In this document: piece after piece, positions 1 to 6,329 of the stretch
How positions within the stretch are numbered: the stretch's first letter is position 1
Layout of the letters: every line of letters begins with the position of its first letter
Source of the DNA: Acetofilamentum sp.
GTDB lineage: Bacteria; Bacteroidota; Bacteroidia; Bacteroidales; JAFGUD01
Assembly: GCA_020722645.1 (NCBI GenBank)
Contig: DYKL01000152.1
Coordinates: 1-7,908, forward strand
DNA: 7,908 bases
Direction of reading: 5' to 3'
Translations under genes and position numbers: made by a program
Notes under the pieces: model-generated
Database searches by the model: none
Seen by the model: the letters and a program-made list of their open reading frames with translations, nothing else
Told to the model about the DNA's origin: nothing

Positions 1-26
1 TTCCTTCGTTATCACTCAGGATGACG
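1..26 (-). repeat. Intergenic repeat related to the CGTCAT...ACGAAG family, at window edge
   Basis: Read on the minus strand this stretch begins CGTCATCCTGAG and ends ACGAAGGAA. It shares CGTCAT, a central GAG and ACGAAG with the 25-bp tandem unit at 1121-1220, and it lies in the opposite orientation on the other side of murB. From memory, sequences of the form CGTCATTCTGAGTG...ACGAAGGATC are common dispersed intergenic repeats in Bacteroidota and other bacteria. It may continue beyond the left edge, so its full length is unknown. Confidence 0.55.
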
Positions 27-44
27 CTAATTGAAAAATTAACG
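25..44 (-). other. Small hairpin downstream of murB, possible mRNA 3' end
   Basis: On the minus strand the arms CGTTAATT and AATTAGCG enclose a TTTC loop. They form an 8-bp stem with one G-U wobble, starting about 22 nt after the murB stop codon. Read on the plus strand the same position would be a C-A mismatch, so the hairpin suits the murB transcript better. No T-tract follows, so it is not a textbook intrinsic terminator. A 3'-end stabilising structure or chance pairing in AT-rich DNA are both possible. Confidence 0.25.
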
Positions 45-66
45 AATTATTGTAATAAAACCTATT

Positions 67-1053
67 TTAAATAATATTTACTTCTTTCTCCAATTTTATT
101 CCGAACAAATCCAAGACTTTATTTTCAATAATTTCAGAAAGTTCAATAATTTCAGAAGATTTTGCTTTGCCGTAATTTACAAGAATCAGAGAATGTTTAT
201 CGTAAACCCCGACGTTTTTATGTCTGTAGCCTTTTAATCCTGCTGTTTCAATCAACCATGCTGTTGGTATTTTATTACCTTCTGTTGTTTTGAAAAAAGG
301 GATATTGTTATGTTTTTTTAAAAGATTGTCTAATTTTTCCTGATTAACAATCGCATTTTTGTAAAAGCTTCCGCAATTTCCAATTTGCTTATAATCAGGT
401 AGTTTGCTGTTCCTTACTTTTATAATTGTACTACGGACCGATTTTAAATCAGGTTTTTTATCGGAAAAATGTTGTTGCAATCCTCCATAAGTCAAATTAA
501 ATTCAGGTTTTTTGCTCAAAATAAAATTGACTGACAGAACAACTGCTTTTCTTTTCAAAGTGCCTTTAAATATGCTGTTTCTGTAATCAAAAGCACATTC
601 ATTTCTGTGTATTTTTTTAATTGATTTTTCAGTAATATCAAAGTATTCAACGCTTTCGATAATATCTTTTACTTCTACGCCGTAAGCTCCAATATTCTGA
701 ATAGGTGCTGCACCGATAGTCCCCGGTATCAGCGATAGGTTTTCTGCACCATAAAAATTATTACTGACACAAAAATCAACGAAATCGTCCAAAATTTCAC
801 CTGCATAAGCTTTTATTCTGACTATTTCAGTGTTTTCGTCAATTATTTCGACACCTTTGTTGTTTATCTTCACAACCTGCTTCAATCTGCCTGTTAGTAA
901 CAAATTGCTACCGCCTCCGAGAATGAGTGTATCAGCAGAAAAAGGTATTTCTGTAATTTCACAAACATCAGTTAATTCGTAAAATTCATCACAATACTCC
1001 TCAATTCCGAATGTGTTAAGGTGAAGCAAGTTATAATCTGTTTTTTTTATCAT
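67..1053 (-). CDS. murB: UDP-N-acetylenolpyruvoylglucosamine reductase (MurB), type I
   Basis: MurB is a cytoplasmic FAD enzyme that uses NADPH to reduce UDP-GlcNAc-enolpyruvate to UDP-MurNAc, the second committed step of peptidoglycan precursor synthesis. The 328-aa protein is complete. The FAD-binding half carries NTFG (13-16), GGGSNLL (46-52) and IPGTIGAAPIQNIGAYG (109-125). YR at 157-158, Tyr189 in LTYGGL, the catalytic Ser229 in GSFYKN and the C-terminal Glu324 in LEKEV correspond to E. coli Arg159, Tyr190, Ser229 and Glu325. The Tyr-containing insert marks the type I form. The ATG at 1053 gives the family N-terminus directly before LNTFG. There is no Shine-Dalgarno sequence. The start lies 9 bp from a tandem-repeat block, so the promoter is either inside or beyond the repeats, or transcription reads through from purC. 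No perfect TAnnTTTG box is visible within 70 bp of the start. Confidence 0.96.
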   Translation of the reverse strand: MIKKTDYNLLHLNTFGIEEYCDEFYELTDVCEITEIPFSADTLILGGGSNLLLTGRLKQVVKINNKGVEIIDENTEIVRIKAYAGEILDDFVDFCVSNNFYGAENLSLIPGTIGAAPIQNIGAYGVEVKDIIESVEYFDITEKSIKKIHRNECAFDYRNSIFKGTLKRKAVVLSVNFILSKKPEFNLTYGGLQQHFSDKKPDLKSVRSTIIKVRNSKLPDYKQIGNCGSFYKNAIVNQEKLDNLLKKHNNIPFFKTTEGNKIPTAWLIETAGLKGYRHKNVGVYDKHSLILVNYGKAKSSEIIELSEIIENKVLDLFGIKLEKEVNII

Positions 1054-1062
1054 AATTTTTTA

Positions 1063-1115
1063 ATTAGTCAATTAGTCAATTAGCCAATGTGCCAATTAAC
1101 AATTAACAATTAACA
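1063..1115. repeat. Tandem octamer then heptamer repeats just upstream of murB
   Basis: Seven short units run head to tail. Four are octamers (attagtca, attagtca, attagcca, atgtgcca) and three are identical heptamers (attaaca). Every unit ends in CA and begins with AT, so the block looks like one degenerate repeat whose period changes from 8 to 7. It begins 9 bp upstream of the murB ATG and occupies the place where the murB promoter or leader would be. Similar AATTAGTCAATT / AATTAACA strings are familiar from intergenic DNA of uncultured Bacteroidota, from memory. The function is unknown. Confidence 0.8.
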
Positions 1116-1120
1116 ATGCA

Positions 1121-1225
1121 GCAAAACGTCATTGCGAGGTACGAAGCAAAACGTCATTGCGAGGTACGAAGCAAAACGTCATTGCGAGGTACGAAGCAAA
1201 ACGTCATTGCGAGGTACGAAGCAAA
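1121..1225 (+). repeat. 25-bp tandem repeat, four perfect copies plus a 5-bp partial
   Basis: Identical 25-bp units occupy 1121-1145, 1146-1170, 1171-1195 and 1196-1220, and GCAAA at 1221-1225 starts a fifth. Each unit reads GCAAAACGTCATTGCGAGG followed by TACGAA. Within the array each TTGC pairs with a GCAA across a 10-nt loop, and CGT with ACG further out, so each copy can form a weak imperfect hairpin. The CGTCATTGCGAGG...CGAAGCAA core is a widely dispersed intergenic repeat in many bacteria, from memory. There are no spacers and the period is not a multiple of three, so this is neither CRISPR nor coding. Sequence identity among copies implies recent expansion or homogenisation. Confidence 0.95.
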
Positions 1226-1308
1226 TAAACCCTTTGTCTTTGTTACCACTTTTTATATAGTCAATTTTTTATAGATAATTGTTTCCAGCAAATGTAAGAA
1301 CACAATTC

Positions 1309-2250
1309 TCAATAATTGTTCAAAAATTCATTGATGTTTTTCAGAACTCTTTGTTCAATATTTTCAGTGTCGAAACGTTCAAATTTTTCACCGGTTATTG
1401 TTTCGTAAAGTTCAATATATCTGTCAGTAACGCTATTAACAAAATCATCTGTCATTTCGGGCATTTTGTCATCGGGTCGTCCCATAAAATTATTTTCTAT
1501 AAGCCACTGACGTACAAATTCCTTAGACAACTGACGCTGAGCTTCGCCTTTTTCAAATCTTTGTGCATATTCATCAGCAAAAAAATAACGCGAAGAGTCG
1601 GGTGTATGAACTTCGTCAATCAAATAAATTTTGCCGTCTTTTTTTCCGAATTCATATTTTGTATCAACTAAGATTAAACCCCTTTCTGATGCATATTTTG
1701 TGCCTTGTTCAAACAAAGAGTATGTATATTTTTCAAGCAATTCGTAATCTTCGGGACTTACAATTCCCTTTGATAAAATATCTTCTTCAGAGATGTCTTC
1801 ATCGTGTCCGGTTTCCGCTTTTGTAGTAGGAGTTATGATTGGTTTGTCGAACTTCTGATTTTCTTTCATATTTTCAGGAATTGAGATGCCGCAAATTGTT
1901 CTTGCCCCTTTTTGATATGTTCGCCAAGCACTTCCTGTCAGATAACCGCGGATAATCATTTCAATCTTGAATGGTTCGCAATAAAAACCAACAGTAACCA
2001 TAGGGTCGGGTGTTGCTATTTTCCAGTTTGGCACAATACCGGAAGATAAATCTAAAAATTTACTTGCCATTTGGTTTAATATCTGTCCTTTGTATGGAAT
2101 ACCTTTGGGAAGGACAACATCAAATGCCGATATTCTGTCAGTAGCGACCATTATAAGCAAATCATTGACTGTATAAACATCTCTGACTTTACCTTTATAA
2201 AAATTTGACTGTCCTTTGAAACTGAAACGGGTTGAATTTAAACTTTTCAT
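1309..2250 (-). CDS. purC: Phosphoribosylaminoimidazole-succinocarboxamide synthase (SAICAR synthetase)
   Basis: PurC joins aspartate to CAIR with ATP hydrolysis, giving SAICAR in de novo purine synthesis in the cytoplasm. From the start chosen here the protein has 313 aa, about the size of Bacteroides PurC. Visible motifs are the nucleotide-binding GKVRDVY (20-26), ATDRISAFD (36-44), the first family signature IEMIIRGYLTGSAW (96-109), the second signature LVDTKYEFG (194-202) and DEVHTPDSSRYF (212-223). The frame is open 14 codons further upstream to an ATG at 2292. That extension has no family counterpart and would overlap the predicted promoter at 2264-2292, whereas MKSLNSTRF matches the usual N-terminus. 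The gene is divergent from the secreted-protein gene at 2420 and precedes murB on the same strand. All recognisable motifs are intact. Confidence 0.96.
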   Translation of the reverse strand: MKSLNSTRFSFKGQSNFYKGKVRDVYTVNDLLIMVATDRISAFDVVLPKGIPYKGQILNQMASKFLDLSSGIVPNWKIATPDPMVTVGFYCEPFKIEMIIRGYLTGSAWRTYQKGARTICGISIPENMKENQKFDKPIITPTTKAETGHDEDISEEDILSKGIVSPEDYELLEKYTYSLFEQGTKYASERGLILVDTKYEFGKKDGKIYLIDEVHTPDSSRYFFADEYAQRFEKGEAQRQLSKEFVRQWLIENNFMGRPDDKMPEMTDDFVNSVTDRYIELYETITGEKFERFDTENIEQRVLKNINEFLNNY

Positions 2251-2263
2251 TTTGTTTTTTCGG

Positions 2264-2292
2264 CAAAAATAAAAATTATCATAAACTCTCAA
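2264..2292 (-). promoter_or_regulatory. Predicted Bacteroidota-type promoter of purC
   Basis: On the minus strand, TATTTTTG (2264-2271) matches the Bacteroidota -7 consensus TAnnTTTG. It is preceded by TTG (2290-2292) with an 18-bp spacer, which fits the -33 element. Transcription would begin near 2258 and leave a leader of less than about 10 nt before the ATG at 2250, which supports the shorter purC start. AT-rich sequence produces such matches by chance, so confidence is moderate. Confidence 0.42.
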
Positions 2293-2336
2293 TAATAAAT
2301 CATAAATATTAGAAACATTTCACAGAATTTCATAAA

Positions 2337-2362
2337 AAAATTGAAATCACTTTTTCAATTTT
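2337..2362. repeat. 10-bp perfect inverted repeat in the divergent intergenic region, candidate operator
   Basis: AAAATTGAAA (2337-2346) and TTTCAATTTT (2353-2362) are exact reverse complements separated by 6 bp. The site lies between the two divergent genes and upstream of both predicted promoters, so neither transcript would contain it. That argues against a terminator and for a protein-binding site. It ends 21 bp before the -7 box at 2384, close to where the -33 contact of that promoter should fall. Two ATTTCA motifs 10 bp apart (2317-2322 and 2327-2332) sit next to it, and the left arm contains the complement TGAAAT. No regulator gene is in the window. Confidence 0.4.
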
Positions 2363-2383
2363 AACATTTATCGAATAAAACTT

Positions 2384-2391
2384 TATATTTG
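2384..2391 (+). promoter_or_regulatory. Predicted -7 box for the DUF4384-like gene
   Basis: TATATTTG matches TAnnTTTG exactly and lies 28 bp before the ATG at 2420, giving a leader of about 20 nt. No clear TTG is present at -33. The octamer AACATTTA (2363-2370) lies 13 bp upstream of the box. The same octamer occurs 12 bp upstream of the sppA -7 box. Confidence 0.45.
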
Positions 2392-2419
2392 TCATCTGAA
2401 AACTAAATATTAAGCGTTT

Positions 2420-3388
2420 ATGAAAACTGTATTTATTTTTTTTACGATTTTATTTTTTTCGTTTATTGTTGAATCTCAAACTATTAGTTCAGAGCAAGAA
2501 AATATAATTTTTAATTTAGCAAAGGAAACAAGCCAAAATATAGCTGATAAAATTCATTTTGAATTGAATAAAAAAAGTTGTACAAATTGCAATGTGAATA
2601 TAAAAATTTTTCAGGCTACTGACGCAAGCGGAAATGTTACAGATTTTGGTGTTTATTATACCAATTTTCTGAAATCGAGTCTGCAGGCAAAAATGAATTC
2701 TACTATTATAAAAAAATATAACTATAATGTGATTTTGTCAACAGAAAGCGGACAGATTAACTCAGAATATAATTTTGATATGAATATTTCGTATTTAATG
2801 GATGAAAAAAATTTTATTGTTTCAAAGACTGATTTAAAAAGCGATATGCTTAATATTTCAATACCGTCTTTTAAAATTTCAGAGGATATCAACAAAGTAA
2901 AAACTCTCAATTCAATTGCTCAAAATGCTGATTATGACAAAATTATGACTTTTGAAGCTGACAATGGTTTATTTGAAGATTTTAAAATTTTTGATAATGA
3001 TAATAATGAAATTATATCAAAAAACAATGATTTTAAACTAAACCTTTATAAAGAATATAAATTCAGAGTATTTTTAAAAACATATACTTTTTTATATATT
3101 TTTTACTATGAACCGCACAAAAGTAACTTTTTTATACTTTATCCGTCTTTAAAACAAAACAATCAAAAAATAACTTTTAACATAAAAGACATTTCAAAAC
3201 TTAGTTTTAACAACACAAATTCTGCCGATTTAAAGATTATTGTGTCTGATAAAATGCTTAAAATCAACGAAGTAATCGACAATGAAACAAATCAGATAAG
3301 CCCCGAACAAGCAAAAATTATTCTGATGCAGCTAAATATGAACAAAGAAAGTTTAACAACAAAAAATTTCAAATTAAGCTTTGAATAA
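2420..3388 (+). CDS. Secreted protein with C-terminal DUF4384-like domain
   Basis: The 322-aa protein begins with a signal peptide: Lys2, a hydrophobic core at 3-17, and a likely cleavage after Ser19 leaving Gln20 first, with no lipobox Cys. Residues about 209-280 resemble DUF4384: an YKFRVFLK strand, the aromatic TFLYIFYYE, FFILYPS, and ADLKIIVSDKML near the end, which matches the usual 'LyvfyxD...LfP...E.l.aiaS' pattern. Residues about 29-110, with TDFGVYYTNFLKSSLQ, loosely recall FlgO-like or other lipoproteins that contain 'fG..la..L...L' before a DUF4384 module. Two cysteines (SCTNCN, 54 and 57) could form a disulphide. The protein is Asn- and Lys-rich, like its AT-rich gene. It is likely periplasmic or cell-surface. 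DUF4384 has no settled molecular role, and no substrate or partner can be inferred. The gene appears monocistronic, with its own promoter and repeat-bearing gaps on either side. Confidence 0.85.
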   Translation: MKTVFIFFTILFFSFIVESQTISSEQENIIFNLAKETSQNIADKIHFELNKKSCTNCNVNIKIFQATDASGNVTDFGVYYTNFLKSSLQAKMNSTIIKKYNYNVILSTESGQINSEYNFDMNISYLMDEKNFIVSKTDLKSDMLNISIPSFKISEDINKVKTLNSIAQNADYDKIMTFEADNGLFEDFKIFDNDNNEIISKNNDFKLNLYKEYKFRVFLKTYTFLYIFYYEPHKSNFFILYPSLKQNNQKITFNIKDISKLSFNNTNSADLKIIVSDKMLKINEVIDNETNQISPEQAKIILMQLNMNKESLTTKNFKLSFE

Positions 3389-3392
3389 AATG

Positions 3393-3440
3393 ATTTGAGT
3401 TTTGGAGTTATTGAGTGGTCGGGTAGTGGAGTATTAAGTC
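3393..3440. repeat. Degenerate period-8 NNNNGAGT repeat downstream of the DUF4384-like gene
   Basis: Five consecutive octamers keep GAGT or GGGT in the last four positions: attt-GAGT, tttg-GAGT, tatt-GAGT, ggtc-GGGT and agtg-GAGT (3393-3432). A slipped sixth unit, attaagtc, follows at 3433-3440. The block begins 4 bp after the stop codon at 3388 and is the main content of the 170-bp gap before sppA. It has the same 8-bp period as part of the block near murB but a different sequence. There is no open reading frame of note here. The function is unknown. Confidence 0.6.
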
Positions 3441-3509
3441 TTATAGTTAAAATAATAGACAACTGCGTAAAAATTTATCAACAAATCGAAACATTTAACA
3501 AAAAAAATA

Positions 3510-3517
3510 TATTTTTG
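3510..3517 (+). promoter_or_regulatory. Predicted -7 box for sppA and the genes behind it
   Basis: TATTTTTG matches TAnnTTTG exactly, 41 bp before the sppA ATG, giving a leader of roughly 35 nt without a Shine-Dalgarno sequence. AACATTTA (3490-3497) lies 12 bp upstream, as it does at the promoter of the preceding gene. No TTG is visible at -33. Confidence 0.4.
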
Positions 3518-3558
3518 CCTAAAATATTAAAACAAACCTCAAACTTATAAAATTTTAT

Positions 3559-5376
3559 ATGGAAACAACAAAAGAAAAATCAAAAAAAACAAAAGCCGAC
3601 GAATCAGGAGCATCATTTGTTAAAATAATGCTTGCATCTGCTGTTGGTTTTGTTGGTGTTATCCTTTTAGTATCGCTGTTTTCAGCTTTATTTATCGGAA
3701 GTTTGATTGCTACTGCTACCAAAGAAACACAAATTAAAGAAAATTCAATCCTAGTTATGACATTAGCTCAACCAATTGTTGAACAGCAACAAGATCCATT
3801 CAATCTGAATTTTAATTTTATGGATATGGAAAATTCGGGCACATTGGGCTTAAATAAAATTTTATCCTCAATTGAAAGGGCTAAAACAGATGAGAATATA
3901 AAAGGAATTTTTCTGGATTTGAATATTATACAGGCTTCATTATCAGAGCTATACGAAATACGACTTGCACTTGAGGATTTCAAAACATCAGGGAAATTTA
4001 TTGTTGCTCATGCAGATTATTATACACATACAAGTTATTATATCGCAACTGTAGCCGATAAAATTTACATAACCCCAACCGGCAGCTTAATATGGAAAGG
4101 ATTTGCTTCGCAGGTTATGTACTATAAAGGTTTATTGGACAAGCTAGAATTAAAACCTGAAATTATCCGACACGGAAAGTTCAAAAGTGCTGTTGAACCT
4201 TTTATGACTGACCAGATGAGCGATGAAAACCGCCTGCAAATTGAAACTATGTTAAACAGTATGTGGGACAAGTATCTTGAAGAAATATCAAAAACAAGAA
4301 GCCTTGATATTGAATCTCTTAACTTGTATGCTGACAGTCTGCTTATTAACTCTTCCGAAAAAGCAGTTGCACTTAAATTGATTGACGGACAAAAATTCAG
4401 AAATGATGTTTTGGACGAACTTAAAGAATTAATCGGAATTGAAGAAAAAGACAAATTGAATACAGTCAAATTAAGCAAATATATTGAAACTGATATTGAG
4501 GATATTACAGAAATGTACGCAGAGATTGATAAAGGAGAAAAAATTGCAATTATTTATGCAGAAGGAGACATTATACCCGGAAAAAGCAAAGACGGTTCAA
4601 TGGGTTCAATTACAATAGCAAATGCTATCAAAAAAGCCGCAAACAATGAATCTGTAAAAGCAATTGTTTTCAGAGTCAATTCCCCCGGCGGAAGTGCTTT
4701 GGCTTCGGAAGTAATTTTACACGAAATAGAACTTGCAAAAGCAAAAAAACCGGTTGTAGTTTCAATGGGTAAATATGCTGCATCAGGTGGATATTATATT
4801 TCCTGTTATGCCGATAAAATTTATGCCGAACCATATACTCTTACAGGTTCGATTGGTGTTTTCAGCCTTATGTTTAACCTCGAAGACTTATTATATAACA
4901 AAATCGGTATAAAAATTAACACTGTAAAAACAAATGAAAGTTCAGATTTCGGAAGTATGCTAAGACCTTTGACACCTAACGAAAGACAGCATTTGCAACT
5001 TCAGGTTGAAGATATTTACGACGATTTCATATCCCACGTTGCAAAAGGAAGAAATATGACAAAAGAACAAGTTGATGAAATAGGACAAGGAAGGGTTTGG
5101 GCAGCTCAAGATGCTCTTGAAATTGGACTTATTGATGAAATCGGAACAATTGATGATGCTGTAAAACATGCTGCAAGTCTTGCAAACATTCAGCAATACG
5201 ACATAATAGAATATCCGAAAGTTATGAACTTTTTTGATAAGTTTATGCAGGAATACCAAACAAAAATATTGGCAGAACAACTTGGTGAAAATTATTATCT
5301 TTTCAAACAGATTGAAAAATTCCGAAATATGCAAGGCATTCAAGCTCGTATGACTTTTGAAATTGACGTTTACTAA
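3559..5376 (+). CDS. sppA: Signal peptide peptidase SppA, 67K (long) type
   Basis: SppA is a membrane-anchored serine protease with a Ser-Lys dyad that degrades cleaved signal peptides and other membrane-associated peptides outside the cytoplasmic membrane. The 605-aa protein has a charged N-terminus, one transmembrane segment at about 22-53, and two tandem ClpP-fold S49 domains, close to the 618 aa of E. coli SppA. The general-base Lys209 is in GKFKSAVEPF in the N-terminal domain. The nucleophile Ser409 is in YAASGGYYIS in the C-terminal domain, after VNSPGGSALASE (373-384). Both fall at the same residue numbers as in E. coli. TGSIGVF (429-435) and the region RVWAAQDALEIGLID (512-526) are also typical. 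The short form (SppA 36K) has only one domain. The stop codon overlaps the queG start by one base (TAATG), so translational coupling is likely. A promoter is predicted at 3510. Identity is secure, while the physiological substrate here is not. Confidence 0.95.
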   Translation: METTKEKSKKTKADESGASFVKIMLASAVGFVGVILLVSLFSALFIGSLIATATKETQIKENSILVMTLAQPIVEQQQDPFNLNFNFMDMENSGTLGLNKILSSIERAKTDENIKGIFLDLNIIQASLSELYEIRLALEDFKTSGKFIVAHADYYTHTSYYIATVADKIYITPTGSLIWKGFASQVMYYKGLLDKLELKPEIIRHGKFKSAVEPFMTDQMSDENRLQIETMLNSMWDKYLEEISKTRSLDIESLNLYADSLLINSSEKAVALKLIDGQKFRNDVLDELKELIGIEEKDKLNTVKLSKYIETDIEDITEMYAEIDKGEKIAIIYAEGDIIPGKSKDGSMGSITIANAIKKAANNESVKAIVFRVNSPGGSALASEVILHEIELAKAKKPVVVSMGKYAASGGYYISCYADKIYAEPYTLTGSIGVFSLMFNLEDLLYNKIGIKINTVKTNESSDFGSMLRPLTPNERQHLQLQVEDIYDDFISHVAKGRNMTKEQVDEIGQGRVWAAQDALEIGLIDEIGTIDDAVKHAASLANIQQYDIIEYPKVMNFFDKFMQEYQTKILAEQLGENYYLFKQIEKFRNMQGIQARMTFEIDVY

Positions 5377-6302
5377 TGATTGTAAATCAGGAAATATTTA
5401 ATATTATAAAAAAATATGCTATACAAATCGGTTTTGATGATTTAGGAATCGTCAAAGCCGATTTTTTGGATAGTGAAAAAAAATATTTTCTTGATTGGTT
5501 AGATAAAGGATATAATGCTGAAATGGGATATATGTCCCGTAATATCGAAAAAAGATTAGACCCTCGTTTATTGGTCGAAAATGCAAAATCTATTATTGTT
5601 GTTATAAAAAATTATTACCCGCAAAATCTCCAAAATACTGACACTTACAAAATCTCCAAATACGCTTATAACCAAGATTATCACATTGTTATTAAAAACG
5701 ATTTAACAAAACTTTTTGAATTTATCAATCAAAATGTTACGAAAATTAAAGGTCGTATTTTTGTAGATTCTGCACCTGTTTTGGAAAGAGCTTGGGCTAA
5801 AAAAACCGGTTTGGGCTGGATTGGCAAAAATTCAATGTTAATTACAAAAAAAGGTTCATTTTTTTTTATCGGAGTTATTATTTCTGACCTCGAAACAGAA
5901 TATAAACCGCTTGAAATGGATTCATACTGCGGAAATTGTACAAAATGTATTGATGCTTGCCCTACAAACGCAATAGTTGAACCTTTTGTCATTGATTCAA
6001 ACAAATGTATTTCTTATCAAACTATCGAAAATAAAGGAGAAATTGAGCTAAATCTAAAAGACAAATTCAATGATTTTATATTCGGTTGCGATATTTGTCA
6101 AGATGTTTGCCCGTGGAACACTAAACAAAACCCTACAAACGACAAAAGATTTTCTCTAAAAGATGAAATAAAAATATTAGACAAAAAAACATGGGAAAAA
6201 TTAAACAAAGAAACTTTTGATAATATTTTTGTAAATTCAGCCGTTAAAAGAACAAAATTTGACAAAATTGTCAGAAATATTAAATTTGTATCAAATAAAT
6301 AA
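5376..6302 (+). CDS. queG: Epoxyqueuosine reductase QueG, short form
   Basis: QueG reduces epoxyqueuosine to queuosine at the wobble base of GUN-anticodon tRNAs, using cobalamin and two [4Fe-4S] clusters in the cytoplasm. The 308-aa protein carries the catalytic Asp131 in VDSAPVLERAWA, followed by KTGLGWIGKNS (143-153). Exactly eight cysteines are present, all in the ferredoxin-like region: 185, 188, 191 and 195 (CGNCTKCIDACPTNAI), 211, and 238, 241 and 245 (CDICQDVCPWN). These match the ligand set for two clusters. E. coli QueG (379 aa) has a longer C-terminal repeat part that is absent here, and the short version appears usual in Bacteroidota. The start ATG overlaps the sppA stop by one base. 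Other queuosine genes are not in the window, so location with sppA is an operon association and not a pathway cluster. Confidence 0.95.
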   Translation: MIVNQEIFNIIKKYAIQIGFDDLGIVKADFLDSEKKYFLDWLDKGYNAEMGYMSRNIEKRLDPRLLVENAKSIIVVIKNYYPQNLQNTDTYKISKYAYNQDYHIVIKNDLTKLFEFINQNVTKIKGRIFVDSAPVLERAWAKKTGLGWIGKNSMLITKKGSFFFIGVIISDLETEYKPLEMDSYCGNCTKCIDACPTNAIVEPFVIDSNKCISYQTIENKGEIELNLKDKFNDFIFGCDICQDVCPWNTKQNPTNDKRFSLKDEIKILDKKTWEKLNKETFDNIFVNSAVKRTKFDKIVRNIKFVSNK

Positions 6303-6329
6303 AAATTATTGCTATCAAAATCGTAAAAT

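Noticed and set aside
1121..1225. CRISPR array
   Set aside because: The 25-bp units abut each other without spacers, and no cas genes are present.
1289..1296. Minus-strand TACATTTG as a murB promoter -7 box
   Set aside because: It matches TAnnTTTG, but no TTG lies at the right distance upstream. It would also give a leader of more than 200 nt that runs through the repeats. It could be a chance match at the purC 3' end.
1302..1319. Inverted repeat ACAATT/AATTGT at the purC stop as a terminator
   Set aside because: The stem is only 6 bp, entirely A/T except for one pair, overlaps the coding end, and has no T-tract after it on the minus strand.
1279..1671. Plus-strand open frame opposite the 3' half of purC
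   Set aside because: It lies antisense to a clearly conserved gene, its peptide resembles no family I know, and it is rich in Phe and Ile as expected from the complement of AT-rich coding DNA. Other antisense frames over sppA, queG, gldB and the DUF4384-like gene were rejected for the same reason.
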